In this document: one piece after another, positions 11,766-20,309 of the stretch
Layout: every line of letters begins with the position of its first letter
Numbering within the stretch: position 1 is the stretch's first letter
Source: Yinghuangia seranimata
GTDB lineage: Bacteria > Actinomycetota > Actinomycetes > Streptomycetales > Streptomycetaceae
Reading direction: 5' to 3'
Length of the DNA: 46,042 bases
Assembly: GCF_029953285.1 (NCBI RefSeq)
Contig: NZ_JASAOI010000016.1
Coordinates: forward strand, 1 to 46,042
The notes under the pieces: model-generated
What the model saw: the letters and a program-made list of their open reading frames with translations, nothing else
Database searches by the model: none
What the model was told of the DNA's origin: nothing
Program-made: the position numbers and the translations under genes

Positions 11766-12895
11766 GCGGCGTCCTGGTTCCGCAGCGCCTTGGCGAGCGC
11801 CTCGACGACGCGCACCTGCTGCTCCTCGGTGATCTGCGGGTAGAGCGGCAGCGTCAGGATCTCGGCTGCGGCGCGCTCGGCGACCGGGAAGTCGCCCGGC
11901 GCGTGCCCGAGCGCGCGGAACGCGGGCTGGAGGTGCACCGGGACGGGGTAGTGCACGCCCGCGCCGATCCCGGCCGCGTTGAGGTCGGCGAGGACGGCGT
12001 CGCGCCGGGCGACCCGGACCGCGTACAGGTGCCACACGTGGACGTTGCCGGGCGCGGTGCGCGGCAGCCGCACGCCCTCGACGTCCGCCAGCAGCGCGTC
12101 GTACCGCGCCGCGGCCTCCCGGCGGGCCTCGTTCCAGCCCGCGAGCCGCGCGAGCTTGGCGCGCAGCACGACGGCCTGGAGCGTGTCGAGCCGGGAGTTG
12201 AAGCCGAGCCGGTCGTGGACGTATTTGCGCGACGACCCGTGGTCGCCCAACTCGCGGACGATCCGGTCGAGGTCGGCGTCCCCGGTGAGCACCGCGCCGG
12301 CGTCGCCGTACGCACCGAGGTTCTTCCCGGGGTAGAAGCTGGTGCCCGCCGCACGTCCCCACGAGCCCGCGCCGCGTCCGTCCTGCGTCGCGCCCTGGCA
12401 CTGCGCGGCGTCCTCGAACAGCCGTGCACCGGTGGATGCGGCGAGCTCCATCAGCGGCGCCATCGGGGCGAGCTGGCCGTTGAGGTGCACCGGCAGCAGC
12501 CCCCAGACGCCGTCGGTGACCGCGCCGGCCGCCGCGGCCGGGTCCAGCAGCAGGTGCTCGTCGTCGACGTCGGCGAACACCGGGGTGCCGCCCGCCCGCA
12601 CGACCGCCTCGGCGGACGCGACGAAGGTGTTCGCCGGCATCACCACCCCGGCGCCTTCCGGCAGTTCGTCGGCGCGGAGCATCAGCTCCAGCGCGTCCGT
12701 GCCGTTCGCCACGCCCACGCAGTGCGCGACCCCGCTGAACTCCGCGAACTCGCTCTCGAAGGCCGCGACGTCGGGCCCCTTGATGAACGCACCGGAGGAG
12801 AGCACGCGCGCGAAGCCCGCCTCGACCTCGGCCGCCACCTCGGCGTGGCCCGCGAGCAGGTCGACCAGAGGGACGTTCGCCTGATCCGCCGTCAC
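11762..12895 (-). CDS. DegT/DnrJ/EryC1/StrS aminotransferase (first of two)
   Basis: A 377-residue PLP-dependent sugar aminotransferase. The Schiff-base lysine is K191 in FYPGKNLGAYGD; the cofactor-binding acid is in FEDAAQCQGA. The FYPGKNLGA motif and N-terminal VPLVDL resemble 3-aminotransferases of the WbpE, FdtB and DesV type acting on 3-keto sugars. The GTG at 12895 overlaps the upstream stop by 4 nt, and its own stop overlaps the Rieske gene start by 4 nt, so three genes are translationally chained. With the 6-dehydrogenase and the Gfo/Idh enzyme it could make a 3-amino-uronic sugar. The regiochemistry is inference. Confidence 0.9.
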   Translation of the reverse strand: MTADQANVPLVDLLAGHAEVAAEVEAGFARVLSSGAFIKGPDVAAFESEFAEFSGVAHCVGVANGTDALELMLRADELPEGAGVVMPANTFVASAEAVVRAGGTPVFADVDDEHLLLDPAAAAGAVTDGVWGLLPVHLNGQLAPMAPLMELAASTGARLFEDAAQCQGATQDGRGAGSWGRAAGTSFYPGKNLGAYGDAGAVLTGDADLDRIVRELGDHGSSRKYVHDRLGFNSRLDTLQAVVLRAKLARLAGWNEARREAAARYDALLADVEGVRLPRTAPGNVHVWHLYAVRVARRDAVLADLNAAGIGAGVHYPVPVHLQPAFRALGHAPGDFPVAERAAAEILTLPLYPQITEEQQVRVVEALAKALRNQDAA

Positions 12896-14070
12896 GACAG
12901 CACCCCCGCGGGCTCCGGCACCGTCAGGCCGGCCGCGGCGTACAACGCCCCGACGACCCGGTCGTGCTGCTCCTCGGTCATCTGGTGGAACAGCGGCAGG
13001 ATCAGCGAATCCCTGGTCAGCCGCTCGGTGTTGGGCAGCGGGACGTGCGCGACGTCCGCGTACGCGGGCTCCAGGTGGGCGGCCATGATGCCGCGCCGCC
13101 CCGAGATACCGGCCGCCGACATGCGGCCCAGCAGTTCGTCCCGCGCGACCGGGAAGTCCTCGTCGAGCAGCAGCCAGCAGGCCTGGAAGTTCGACTCGCC
13201 GAACGCGGGGTCCTCGACCAGGCGCGCGCCCGGCAGCCCGGACAGCGCCTTGCGGTAGCGCTCCGCGAAGCCGCGGCGCTTGGCGACCATCGCGTCCAGG
13301 CGGCCGAGCTGCACCAACCCGATGGCGGCCTGGACGTCGGTCATCCGGTAGTTGAAGCCGAGTTCGTCGTACGTCTCCAGGACCGGCGCCGCTCCCCCGC
13401 GGTCCGCCGCGTCCCGGTCCGCCGCGCTCACGCTCATGCCGTGCTCGCGCAGCCGGCGCAGCCGCGCGCCGACGTCCGCCCGGTCCACCGTGACCATGCC
13501 GCCCTCGCCGGTGGTCAGCAGCTTGCGCGGATGGAACGAGTACGTCGCGAACGACGCGCCCGCACCCGCCGGACGGCCGCGCAGCGTCGAACCCGCCGCG
13601 CACGCCGCGTCCTCGACCACCACGATGCCCAGCGGGTCGCACAGCCCGCGCATCGCGTCCAGGTCGGCCGGGACACCGCCCTGGTCGACCAGGATCACGG
13701 CGCGCGTGGCGGCGGTCCGCACCGCGTCCACCGTCTCCACCGTCAGGTTGCCCGACGCCAGGTCGACGTCGGCGAACACCGGCCGCGCGCCGACGTACCG
13801 CACCGCGTTCGCCGTCGCGATGAACGACAGCGACGGGACGACCACCTCGTCGCCCGGCCCCACCCCGGCCGCGATCAGCGCCAGGTGCAGCGCCGTCGTG
13901 CACGACGAGACCGCGACCGCGTCGGCCACCCCCAGCCGTTCCGCGAACGCCCGCTCGAAGGCGGCCACCCGCGGCCCCTGGGCCACCCACCCCGACGCGA
14001 CGGCCTCCGCCGCCGCCTCGGCCTCCTCAGGGCCGAACCACGGCTTCATGACCGGTATACGCTCGCTCAC
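12892..14070 (-). CDS. DegT/DnrJ/EryC1/StrS aminotransferase (second of two)
   Basis: A 392-residue sugar aminotransferase of the same superfamily but clearly different from its neighbour. The PLP lysine is K183 in SFHPRKLLTTGEGG, and the cofactor acid is in VVEDAACAAG. SFHPRK..TTGEGG is typical of the PglE, PseC and ArnB branch that often transaminates C4 of 4-keto sugars. The GTG at 14070 follows a GGGGGG tract at about 5 nt; ATG at 14049 is an alternative. There is a 119-nt gap after the epimerase gene. No 4,6-dehydratase is present here to make a 4-keto sugar, so its substrate is unclear. Confidence 0.9.
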   Translation of the reverse strand: MSERIPVMKPWFGPEEAEAAAEAVASGWVAQGPRVAAFERAFAERLGVADAVAVSSCTTALHLALIAAGVGPGDEVVVPSLSFIATANAVRYVGARPVFADVDLASGNLTVETVDAVRTAATRAVILVDQGGVPADLDAMRGLCDPLGIVVVEDAACAAGSTLRGRPAGAGASFATYSFHPRKLLTTGEGGMVTVDRADVGARLRRLREHGMSVSAADRDAADRGGAAPVLETYDELGFNYRMTDVQAAIGLVQLGRLDAMVAKRRGFAERYRKALSGLPGARLVEDPAFGESNFQACWLLLDEDFPVARDELLGRMSAAGISGRRGIMAAHLEPAYADVAHVPLPNTERLTRDSLILPLFHQMTEEQHDRVVGALYAAAGLTVPEPAGVLS

Positions 14071-14189
14071 CGAACCCCCCACACATGTGCCCCCACGTTG
14101 ATGTGCCTTGTGCCTGACGGCGGTTGACGACGGCGAACGGCGGCCGACGGTTCCCGCCGTGACCACCGCCCGCTCCGCGTCGGACGCGC

Positions 14190-15206
14190 CTACTTGCTGT
14201 CGGACCACCAGGCGACCAGTCGACGCAGCCCCTCGTCCAGGCCGACCGACGCCGTGAAACCCAGCTCCCGCTCGGCCTTCGAGGTGTCGGCGAGCCGCCG
14301 CGTCACCCCGTTGACCGCGCGCTCCGGGCCGTGCTCGACGCCCAGTTCGCTCCCCATCGCGACGAGCAGCCGCTCGGCGAGCTCCTTGAGCGACGTCTCG
14401 ACGCCGCACGCGATGTTGTAGACCTCGCCGCTGACCGGCGCGGCCGCCGCCAGCAGGTTGGCGCGCGCGATGTCGGCCGTGTAGACGAAGTCCATGGTCT
14501 GCAGGCCGTCGCCGAAGATCAGCGGCGGCTCGCCCTTGCTGATCCGCTCCATCCACCGGATCAGGACCTCGGTGTACAGGCCGTGGATGTCCATCCGCGG
14601 GCCGTACACGTTGAAGTAGCGCAGCGCGACGTAGTCCAGCCCGTACATCGCCTTGAAGCTGCGCAGCAGGCCCTCGTTGAACAGCTTGGCGGCGCCGTAG
14701 ATGGTGTCGTTGTCGTACGGGTGGTGCTTCTCGGTGGTCGGGAACTCCTCGGCGAGCCCGTACACCGACGCCGACGACGACGCCACGACCTTGCGCACCC
14801 CCGCGCGCTGCGCCGCCTCCAGCACGTCGAACGTGCCGTCGACCAGCACCTCCAGGGCCAGCCGCGGGTCCTCGACGCACTGCGTGATGCGGATCGCCGC
14901 GAGGTGGAACACCACGTCCGTGCCGGGCATCAGCTCGGCGAGCAGCGCCCGGTCGCGGATGTCGCCCTCGACCAGCCGGCAGCGGTCGCCCCGCGCGGGG
15001 TCGAGCGCGTACGCGAGGTTCTCGCGGCGTCCGCGGGTCAGGTCGTCGAGCACCACGACCTCGCGCGCGCCCGCGTCGAGGAGTTGGTCGACGATCGTCG
15101 AGCCGATGGTCCCCGCGCCGCCGGTGACCAGGCACCTGGTGCCGGCCAGCGCAACGGCGGGGGAGCCCCCGGAGGTCGCAGTCGCCTCGATCGGCAGGTC
15201 AGCCAT
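14190..15206 (-). CDS. NAD-dependent epimerase/dehydratase, NDP-sugar 4-epimerase-like
   Basis: A 338-residue extended short-chain dehydrogenase. The nucleotide site is TGGAGTIGS (28-36), the catalytic pair is Y170 and K174 (YGAAK), and the serine motif is SSSASVYG. The late segment LRYFNVYGPRMD is typical of UDP-hexose 4-epimerases. The sugar could be UDP-GlcNAc, UDP-GalNAc or a uronic derivative. The ATG at 15206 lies 6 nt after the stop of the Gfo/Idh gene, so the two are cotranscribed. The first 20 residues are an extra tail before the Rossmann fold. Confidence 0.88.
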   Translation of the reverse strand: MADLPIEATATSGGSPAVALAGTRCLVTGGAGTIGSTIVDQLLDAGAREVVVLDDLTRGRRENLAYALDPARGDRCRLVEGDIRDRALLAELMPGTDVVFHLAAIRITQCVEDPRLALEVLVDGTFDVLEAAQRAGVRKVVASSSASVYGLAEEFPTTEKHHPYDNDTIYGAAKLFNEGLLRSFKAMYGLDYVALRYFNVYGPRMDIHGLYTEVLIRWMERISKGEPPLIFGDGLQTMDFVYTADIARANLLAAAAPVSGEVYNIACGVETSLKELAERLLVAMGSELGVEHGPERAVNGVTRRLADTSKAERELGFTASVGLDEGLRRLVAWWSDSK

Positions 15207-15212
15207 GCTCGT

Positions 15213-16289
15213 TCAGCCCTCTCGCCCGGGAACGCTCCGCGCCGCCGGCACCCCGGGGCCGACCGGCACCGCGATGCCGCCGGCCTCCAGGCTGCGCGAC
15301 GCCGCCTCCAACATCTCCAACACCCGCAGTCCCGCGCGACCGTCGGTCAGCGCGGGCCGGGACTCCCTGATCGCCGAGGCGAACTCGGCCATGACGCCGC
15401 GCAGCGCCTCGGTCTGCGGCAGCGCCGGCGAGACGACGTCGCCGGTGCGGTAGGACACGAGCTTGGCGTGCCGCGCCTCGCGCCCCAGCGCGGCGTCCTG
15501 CGCGAGGTCGATGCCCTTGTCGTGGATGTGCAGCCGGGCCGCCGGGTTCATGTCGTCCCACACCAGCGTGCGCCGCGAGCCGCCGATGATGGTCGTGCGG
15601 ACCTTCGTCGGCGACAGCCAGTTGACGTGCACGTGCGCGATCGCGCCGGTGTTGAGGCGCAGCGTCAGGTAGGCGACGCACGCGCGCCCGGTGCCGATCG
15701 GGTCGGCGCCGTGCGCCGCGACCGAGATCGGGTGCACGCCGGGCGGCAGGATGAAGTCGAGGATCGACAGGTCGTGCGGCGCGAGGTCCCACAGCACGTC
15801 CACGTCGGGCTGGACGAGCCCGAGGTTGATGCGCACCGAGTCGATGAACTGGATGTCGCCCAACTCGCCGCCGTGCAGCATGTCGCGGATGGTGCGGACC
15901 ACCGGCATGTAGCAGAACGTGTGGTCGCACATCAGCGTGAGGCCGTTGCGTTCGGCCAGTTCGACGAGCTTGACGGCGTCCGCGCGGGTCGCCGTGATGG
16001 GCTTCTCGACGAGCACGTGGCGGCCGGACTCCAGTGCGGCGCGCACGAGTTCGAAGTGCGTCGCGGCGGGCGTCGCGATGGCGATCGCCTCCACCGCGGG
16101 GTCGTTCAGCAGTTCGTCGTACGACGTGCTCACCCGGACCGTGCTGTAGTCGCCCAGCACCGCCCGCGCGCGCTCCTCGTCGAGGTCGCACAGCGCCTCG
16201 ACCCGCAGGCCCGGCGTGGCCTGCGCGTTCCGTATCAGATTCGGCCCCCAGTACCCGGCGCCGACCACCGCGATACCCACTGACGACAT
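15213..16289 (-). CDS. Gfo/Idh/MocA oxidoreductase, predicted nucleotide-sugar 3-dehydrogenase
   Basis: A 358-residue protein. The N-terminal Rossmann domain has GAGYWGPN (10-17) and the family EKP at residues 95-97. The C-terminal sheet domain carries WDLAPHD, the position of the catalytic Asp/His in sugar dehydrogenases. GAGYWGPNL and WDLAPHD are shared with WlbA/WbpB-type enzymes that oxidise C3 of UDP-GlcNAc uronic acid. It is first in the reverse operon and would feed the 3-ketone to an aminotransferase. The ATG at 16289 is followed by a typical VGIAVVG strand. The substrate is inferred from context. Confidence 0.88.
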   Translation of the reverse strand: MSSVGIAVVGAGYWGPNLIRNAQATPGLRVEALCDLDEERARAVLGDYSTVRVSTSYDELLNDPAVEAIAIATPAATHFELVRAALESGRHVLVEKPITATRADAVKLVELAERNGLTLMCDHTFCYMPVVRTIRDMLHGGELGDIQFIDSVRINLGLVQPDVDVLWDLAPHDLSILDFILPPGVHPISVAAHGADPIGTGRACVAYLTLRLNTGAIAHVHVNWLSPTKVRTTIIGGSRRTLVWDDMNPAARLHIHDKGIDLAQDAALGREARHAKLVSYRTGDVVSPALPQTEALRGVMAEFASAIRESRPALTDGRAGLRVLEMLEAASRSLEAGGIAVPVGPGVPAARSVPGREG

Positions 16290-16719
16290 GACGAAGCGTC
16301 AACTCCTCGGCAGCCCCTGACGCAGGCCCAGCGGCCTGCGCCTCCCCACCCGCGGTGCCCGCGGCCACGGCGCGGCACGGCGCGGCACGCCCCGGCATGG
16401 ACCCCCCACCCCGGGCTCTGTGCGTGCCCACCACGCATCGCCTCCCCGACGCTAGCGCCCGGAACGCGCTGAGACTGCCCAACCGCAGAAATATCGGGTC
16501 GAGGCGCGCAGGTCGCACGTGTTGCGCCCGCGCATCCCGAGCACCTCGCACGCGGCCTGAAACACCTGCTGCGGCTGTGAAGACGATCACTTACGGTGAC
16601 CCTGGTTCGGTGGCTGTCCCCTGGGTTTGGCACCCTGTGACACACAGATGAACGCCTCACGAACCCAAGGCAGTACAGACAAGCCGTATCGACCGGAAGA
16701 ACAGAAAGGCCGGCGCACC
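16290..16719. promoter_or_regulatory. Divergent region between sugar operon and deaminase
   Basis: About 430 bases without a convincing gene. In the leader of the reverse sugar operon lies an 8-bp hairpin with a 4-nt loop (16321-16328 with 16333-16340). Farther on is a short tandem repeat of the decamer CGGCGCGGCA (about 16374-16395). An AT-richer spot at about 16486-16500 could hold the reverse promoter. No clear -35/-10 pair can be assigned. In-frame starts at 16648 and 16627 could lengthen the next gene into this region. Confidence 0.35.
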
Positions 16720-17199
16720 GTGCCCCCGCCCCACCCGACCCTGAGCCGGGAACCGCAGGAGACCACGACGCATCCCGAACTGATCACGGCGCGCGTACCT
16801 CGGGACAGCATCCTTCCCGCGGTCGCCGCGGCGCTGTTCGTCGGAAAGCAGGTCCGCACGCTGGCGGGCGCCAAGGGCGACGCGGTACCCCCCGCGCATC
16901 CGCTGGTACGCGAGGCGCTGGCCGCGCTCGCGCCGGAGCAGCGCGAACGCTGGGACGGCCGCTGCCCCGAGGTCGCGCTGCTGTCGGCGCACCTCGTCGA
17001 GACCGAGGCGGCGCGCAAGGGCCGGACCGCCAAGAAGGTGTTCACGCTGGCCGACGCGCGGCGCGCGCTCAAGGGCGCGCGGGTGACGGTGCGGCGCATC
17101 CGCGAGGAGGGCGACCCGGCGGACGGCGGCTACCAGCCGCCGTGCCGGTCGTGCGCCGCGCTGTTCACGCACTTCGGCGTCACCGCGACGGAGGGCTGA
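16720..17199 (+). CDS. YwqJ-like putative nucleoside/nucleic-acid deaminase
   Basis: A 159-residue protein with the zinc-deaminase signature of the YwqJ group. C82-P-E84 (GRCPEVALLS) gives one zinc ligand and the proton-shuttling Glu, and C142-R-S-C145 (PPCRSC) gives the other two. All core residues are present, so it should be active. YwqJ-type deaminases were described as toxin domains of polymorphic toxin systems (Zhang, Iyer and Aravind). Here the domain is free-standing, without signal peptide or secretion module. GTG at 16720 has AAAGG about 10 nt upstream; ATG at 16648 would add 24 low-complexity residues. The next gene starts 2 nt after the stop, and the pair looks like toxin and immunity or a domesticated derivative. 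Confidence 0.75.
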   Translation: MPPPHPTLSREPQETTTHPELITARVPRDSILPAVAAALFVGKQVRTLAGAKGDAVPPAHPLVREALAALAPEQRERWDGRCPEVALLSAHLVETEAARKGRTAKKVFTLADARRALKGARVTVRRIREEGDPADGGYQPPCRSCAALFTHFGVTATEG

Positions 17200-17201
17200 G
17201 C

Positions 17202-17687
17202 GTGTCGCGTTTCTCCACCGAGGTGGTGTACGAACTGGGGCGCGCGGGCTGGACGGTCGGCCGCAAGCGGCTCGCGCAGGCCGAGGCCTGGGCCAAGGAG
17301 ATCGCCGACCACGTCTCGCCCGACGGCCACCGGCACACGGTGTTCCCGGCCGCGCTCGAGGCGTGGACGGAGTTCGGCGGGCTGCGGATCGCCGTGGAGG
17401 GTCCGGGGGCGGCGGTCGCGCGCCGGCCGTTCTCCCTGGACCCGCGCTCCGGCCTGCACCTGCCGCGGACGCTGGCCGACGTGGGCCGCAGCATCGGGAC
17501 GCACCTGTGCCCGCTGGGCGAGGAGGACGGCGGCGCCGGGCACCTGGCGGTCGATCCGGGCGGGCGGGTGTTCGCGATCGACCACACCGGGGAGTGGTTC
17601 CTGGGCGGGTCGGTGGACGACGCGCTGACCACGCTGATCCTGGGCCGGGCGCCGGCCCGGGTGCGGGACGACGGGACGTGGGCCTGA
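17202..17687 (+). CDS. SUKH-3-like immunity-type protein
   Basis: A 161-residue cytoplasmic protein. W18 and R22 (GWTVGRKR), a central GGLRI strand, and a C-terminal VFAIDHTGEWFLGGSVDDAL segment fit the SUKH superfamily, subgroup 3. Members are usually immunity proteins paired with toxins, and the known partner of this subgroup is a YwqJ-type deaminase, the gene directly upstream. GTG at 17202 has GGAGGG 6 nt before it, partly inside the upstream coding end, so the pair is coupled. The gene converges on pth. Binding to the deaminase is inference. Confidence 0.75.
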   Translation: MSRFSTEVVYELGRAGWTVGRKRLAQAEAWAKEIADHVSPDGHRHTVFPAALEAWTEFGGLRIAVEGPGAAVARRPFSLDPRSGLHLPRTLADVGRSIGTHLCPLGEEDGGAGHLAVDPGGRVFAIDHTGEWFLGGSVDDALTTLILGRAPARVRDDGTWA

Positions 17688-17712
17688 GGTCGGACGGGAC
17701 GTACGCCCGAGG

Positions 17713-18312
17713 TCAGGAGTTGTAGGCGCTCTGCGCGCGTTCGAGGCCCTGCGACACGAGCGCCTCGACGGCGTCGGCGGCGCGGTCGACCTCGAAGTCG
17801 AGGCCCTTGCGCTCGGTGGCCGAGAAGTCCTTGAGCACGAACGCCGCGACGTCCATGCGGCCGGGCGGGCGACCGATGCCGAACCGCACCCGGTGGTAGT
17901 CCGGGCCGAGCGACTTGGTGATCGACTTGAGCCCGTTGTGGCCGTTGTCGCCGCCGCCGCGCTTGAGGCGCAGCACCGCGAAGTCGATGTCCAGTTCGTC
18001 GTGCACGACGACGATGCGCTCCAGCGGCACCTTGTAGAAGTCCCGCAGCGCGGTGACCGGTCCGCCGGACAGGTTCATGTACGACATCGGCTTGGCCAGC
18101 ACGACACGCCGCCCGGCCAGCCGGCCCTCGACGACCTGGGCGCGCGACTTGTGCGTCTTGAACCTGCCGCCGACCCGCTCCGCGAGCAGGTCGGCGACGA
18201 GGAACCCGATGTTGTGCCGGTTGCCGGCGTACTCGGGTCCGGGATTGCCGAGGCCCACGACCAGCCACGGACCGTTGTCGTCCGCGGTGGCGTGGGCCTG
18301 CGACGTCACCAT
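17713..18312 (-). CDS. pth: Peptidyl-tRNA hydrolase
   Basis: A 199-residue Pth enzyme that recycles tRNA by cleaving peptidyl-tRNA released from stalled ribosomes. The family start [15 protein letters not shown] carries the catalytic H33. [40 protein letters not shown] and [14 protein letters not shown] are all present. Some 14 residues precede the usual N-terminus. It lies 62 nt downstream of rplY on the same strand, the common actinobacterial rplY-pth order. Confidence 0.97.
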   Translation of the reverse strand: MVTSQAHATADDNGPWLVVGLGNPGPEYAGNRHNIGFLVADLLAERVGGRFKTHKSRAQVVEGRLAGRRVVLAKPMSYMNLSGGPVTALRDFYKVPLERIVVVHDELDIDFAVLRLKRGGGDNGHNGLKSITKSLGPDYHRVRFGIGRPPGRMDVAAFVLKDFSATERKGLDFEVDRAADAVEALVSQGLERAQSAYNS

Positions 18313-18374
18313 GATGCGTTTGTCCCCGTCTTCGGAGGTGCTTCGGAGTGGGGGTTCTGCGTGAAGCGCGAGGC

Positions 18375-18983
18375 TCAGGCCTCGGCGGCCTCGGTCTCCG
18401 CGGCCTCGGCCTCGGCGCCTTCCTCGGCGGCCTCAGCGGCCTCCTCGGCGGCCGGAACCAGGACGTTCAGGACGATCGTGTCGCCGTCGACCGCGAGGGT
18501 CGAGCCGGCGGGCAACGCGATCTCCTCCGCGCGGATGGCGTGACCGGCCTCCAGGCCCTCGACCGAGACCTCGATGGCCTCGGGGAGGTGGGTGGCCTCG
18601 GCCTCGACCGGCAGCGCGACCAGGACGGTCTCGAGCAGGCCGCCCGGCGCGACGGTGCCGGTCGCGACGACCGGGACCTCGACGACGACCTTCTCGCCGC
18701 GCTTGACCAGGATCAGGTCGACGTGCTCGAGGTGGCGCTTGATCGGGTGGCGCTGCACGTCCTTGGGAAGCGCGAGCTCCTTCTTGCCGTCGACCTCGAG
18801 CGACAGGAGGACGTTCGGCGTCTTGAGCGCGAGCATCAGGTCGTGGCCCGGCAGCGACAGGTGGACCGGGGCGGTGCCGTGGCCGTAAAGGACGGCGGGA
18901 ACCTTGCCCTCGCGGCGGGCCCGGCGCGCGGCACCCTTGCCGAACTCGGAACGCGACTCGGCGGCGATACGGACCTCGGACAC
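18375..18983 (-). CDS. rplY: 50S ribosomal protein L25 (general stress protein Ctc family)
   Basis: A 202-residue two-domain L25/TL5/Ctc protein that binds 5S rRNA. The N-terminal L25 domain (to about 95) starts with [30 protein letters not shown]. The TL5 beta domain follows. The last 30 residues are almost all Ala and Glu, an acidic tail typical of actinobacterial L25. It is followed by pth. The upstream 348-nt gap includes the prs terminator, so rplY probably has its own promoter. Confidence 0.96.
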   Translation of the reverse strand: MSEVRIAAESRSEFGKGAARRARREGKVPAVLYGHGTAPVHLSLPGHDLMLALKTPNVLLSLEVDGKKELALPKDVQRHPIKRHLEHVDLILVKRGEKVVVEVPVVATGTVAPGGLLETVLVALPVEAEATHLPEAIEVSVEGLEAGHAIRAEEIALPAGSTLAVDGDTIVLNVLVPAAEEAAEAAEEGAEAEAAETEAAEA

Positions 18984-19331
18984 GACGGGTACTCCTCGAA
19001 AAGCGACGCGGTGGCGAATGTGCGGGGTGGGATCCCCGTGGATGAGGCCCGACCGGAGCGACGCTGGGGAGCGGACGAACTCGATCGGATCCCGTGGTGC
19101 CCGAGTGGCACCGGGTTCCCTTGCGCCCGAGAGGAGCGTGCAAGCCGTCAGCTACCGCGTCGATCACGGAGCTGATCTCGCATCCCTCGCCGGGCAACCC
19201 CGTAAGCCTACCCACAACATCCGGTGAGCCTGAAATCGGGTACCCCCGAACAGCCGGACGCCGTTCGGCCCAGTGGGCCGAACGGCGTCCGAAGTTCCGC
19301 TGTACAGCGGGCGATCAGCGGTTTCCGCGGA
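18984..19331. promoter_or_regulatory. rplY upstream region and prs 3' region
   Basis: This 348-nt gap lies between two genes on the minus strand. The right part holds the strong prs terminator (19256-19290). The left part must contain the rplY promoter and leader, but I cannot pin a -35/-10 pair. No tRNA or small gene is visible. Confidence 0.35.
19256..19290 (-). terminator. Terminator after prs
   Basis: A perfect 16-bp stem (19256-19271 with 19275-19290) closed by a 3-nt loop, starting 41 nt past the prs stop. There is no T tract, which is common for terminators in high-GC actinomycetes. Confidence 0.85.
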
Positions 19332-20309
19332 TCAGCTGTGGCCCTCGAAGAGGCTCGTGACGGAGCCGTCCTCGAAGACCTCGGTGATCGCGCGGGCGAC
19401 CATCGGGGCGATCGAGAGCTCGGTCAGCTTGTCGAACCGGCGCTCGTTCGGGATCGGCAGCGAGTTGGTCACGATGACCTCGCTGATGCGCGAGTTCTTC
19501 AGGCGGTCCACGGCCGGGCCGGACAGCACGGCGTGGGTCGCGGCGACGATGACGTCGGCCGCGCCGTTCGCGAACAGCGCCTCGGCGGCCGCGCAGATCG
19601 TGCCGCCGGTGTCGATCATGTCGTCGACCAGCACGCAGGTGCGGCCCTCGACGTCACCGACGACCTCGTGGACCGAGACCTCGTTGGCGACGTTCGGGTC
19701 GCGGCGCTTGTGGATGATCGCCAGCGGCGCGCCGAGGCGGTCGGTCCACTGGTCGGCGACGCGCACGCGGCCGGCGTCCGGCGACACGACGGTCAGGCGG
19801 TCGCGGTCGACGCGCTTGCCCACGTGGTCGGCGAGCAGCGGCAGCGCGAACAGGTGGTCGACCGGGCCGTCGAAGAAGCCCTGGATCTGCGACGTGTGCA
19901 GGTCGACGCACATGAGGCGGTCGGCGCCCGCGGTCTTGAACAGGTCGGCCATCAGGCGCGCCGAGATCGGCTCGCGGCCGCGGTGCTTCTTGTCCTGCCG
20001 GGCGTAGCCGTAGAACGGGATGATCACGGTGATGCGCTTGGCGGAGGCCCGCTTCAGCGCGTCGATCATGATCAGCTGCTCCATGATCCAGTTGTTGATC
20101 GGAGCGGTGTGGCTCTGGATCACGAACGCGTCGGAGCCACGTACGGACTCCTCGAAGCGGACGTAGATCTCACCGTTCGCGAAGTCGAACGCCCTGGTGG
20201 GAACCAGCGCGGCACCGAGCTCGGAGGCCACTTCCTGCGCCAGTGCGGGGTGCGCCCGGCCGGTGAAGAGCATGAGCTTGCGCTCGGGCGCCAGTTTGAT
20301 CCCGGTCAC
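19332..20309 (-). CDS. prs: Ribose-phosphate pyrophosphokinase (PRPP synthase)
   Basis: A 325-residue class I PRPP synthase making PRPP from ribose 5-phosphate and ATP for purine, pyrimidine, His, Trp and NAD synthesis. Key segments are [33 protein letters not shown], the ATP/Mg segment [13 protein letters not shown] and the PRPP loop [12 protein letters not shown]. The GTG at 20309 overlaps the glmU stop (GTGA), so the two are translationally coupled. A strong terminator follows. Confidence 0.97.
   Translation of the reverse strand: MTGIKLAPERKLMLFTGRAHPALAQEVASELGAALVPTRAFDFANGEIYVRFEESVRGSDAFVIQSHTAPINNWIMEQLIMIDALKRASAKRITVIIPFYGYARQDKKHRGREPISARLMADLFKTAGADRLMCVDLHTSQIQGFFDGPVDHLFALPLLADHVGKRVDRDRLTVVSPDAGRVRVADQWTDRLGAPLAIIHKRRDPNVANEVSVHEVVGDVEGRTCVLVDDMIDTGGTICAAAEALFANGAADVIVAATHAVLSGPAVDRLKNSRISEVIVTNSLPIPNERRFDKLTELSIAPMVARAITEVFEDGSVTSLFEGHS

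Noticed and set aside
16374-16395. CGGCGCGGCA tandem repeat as the start of a CRISPR or iteron array
   Set aside because: Only about two copies, no spacers, and composition expected by chance in this GC-rich DNA.
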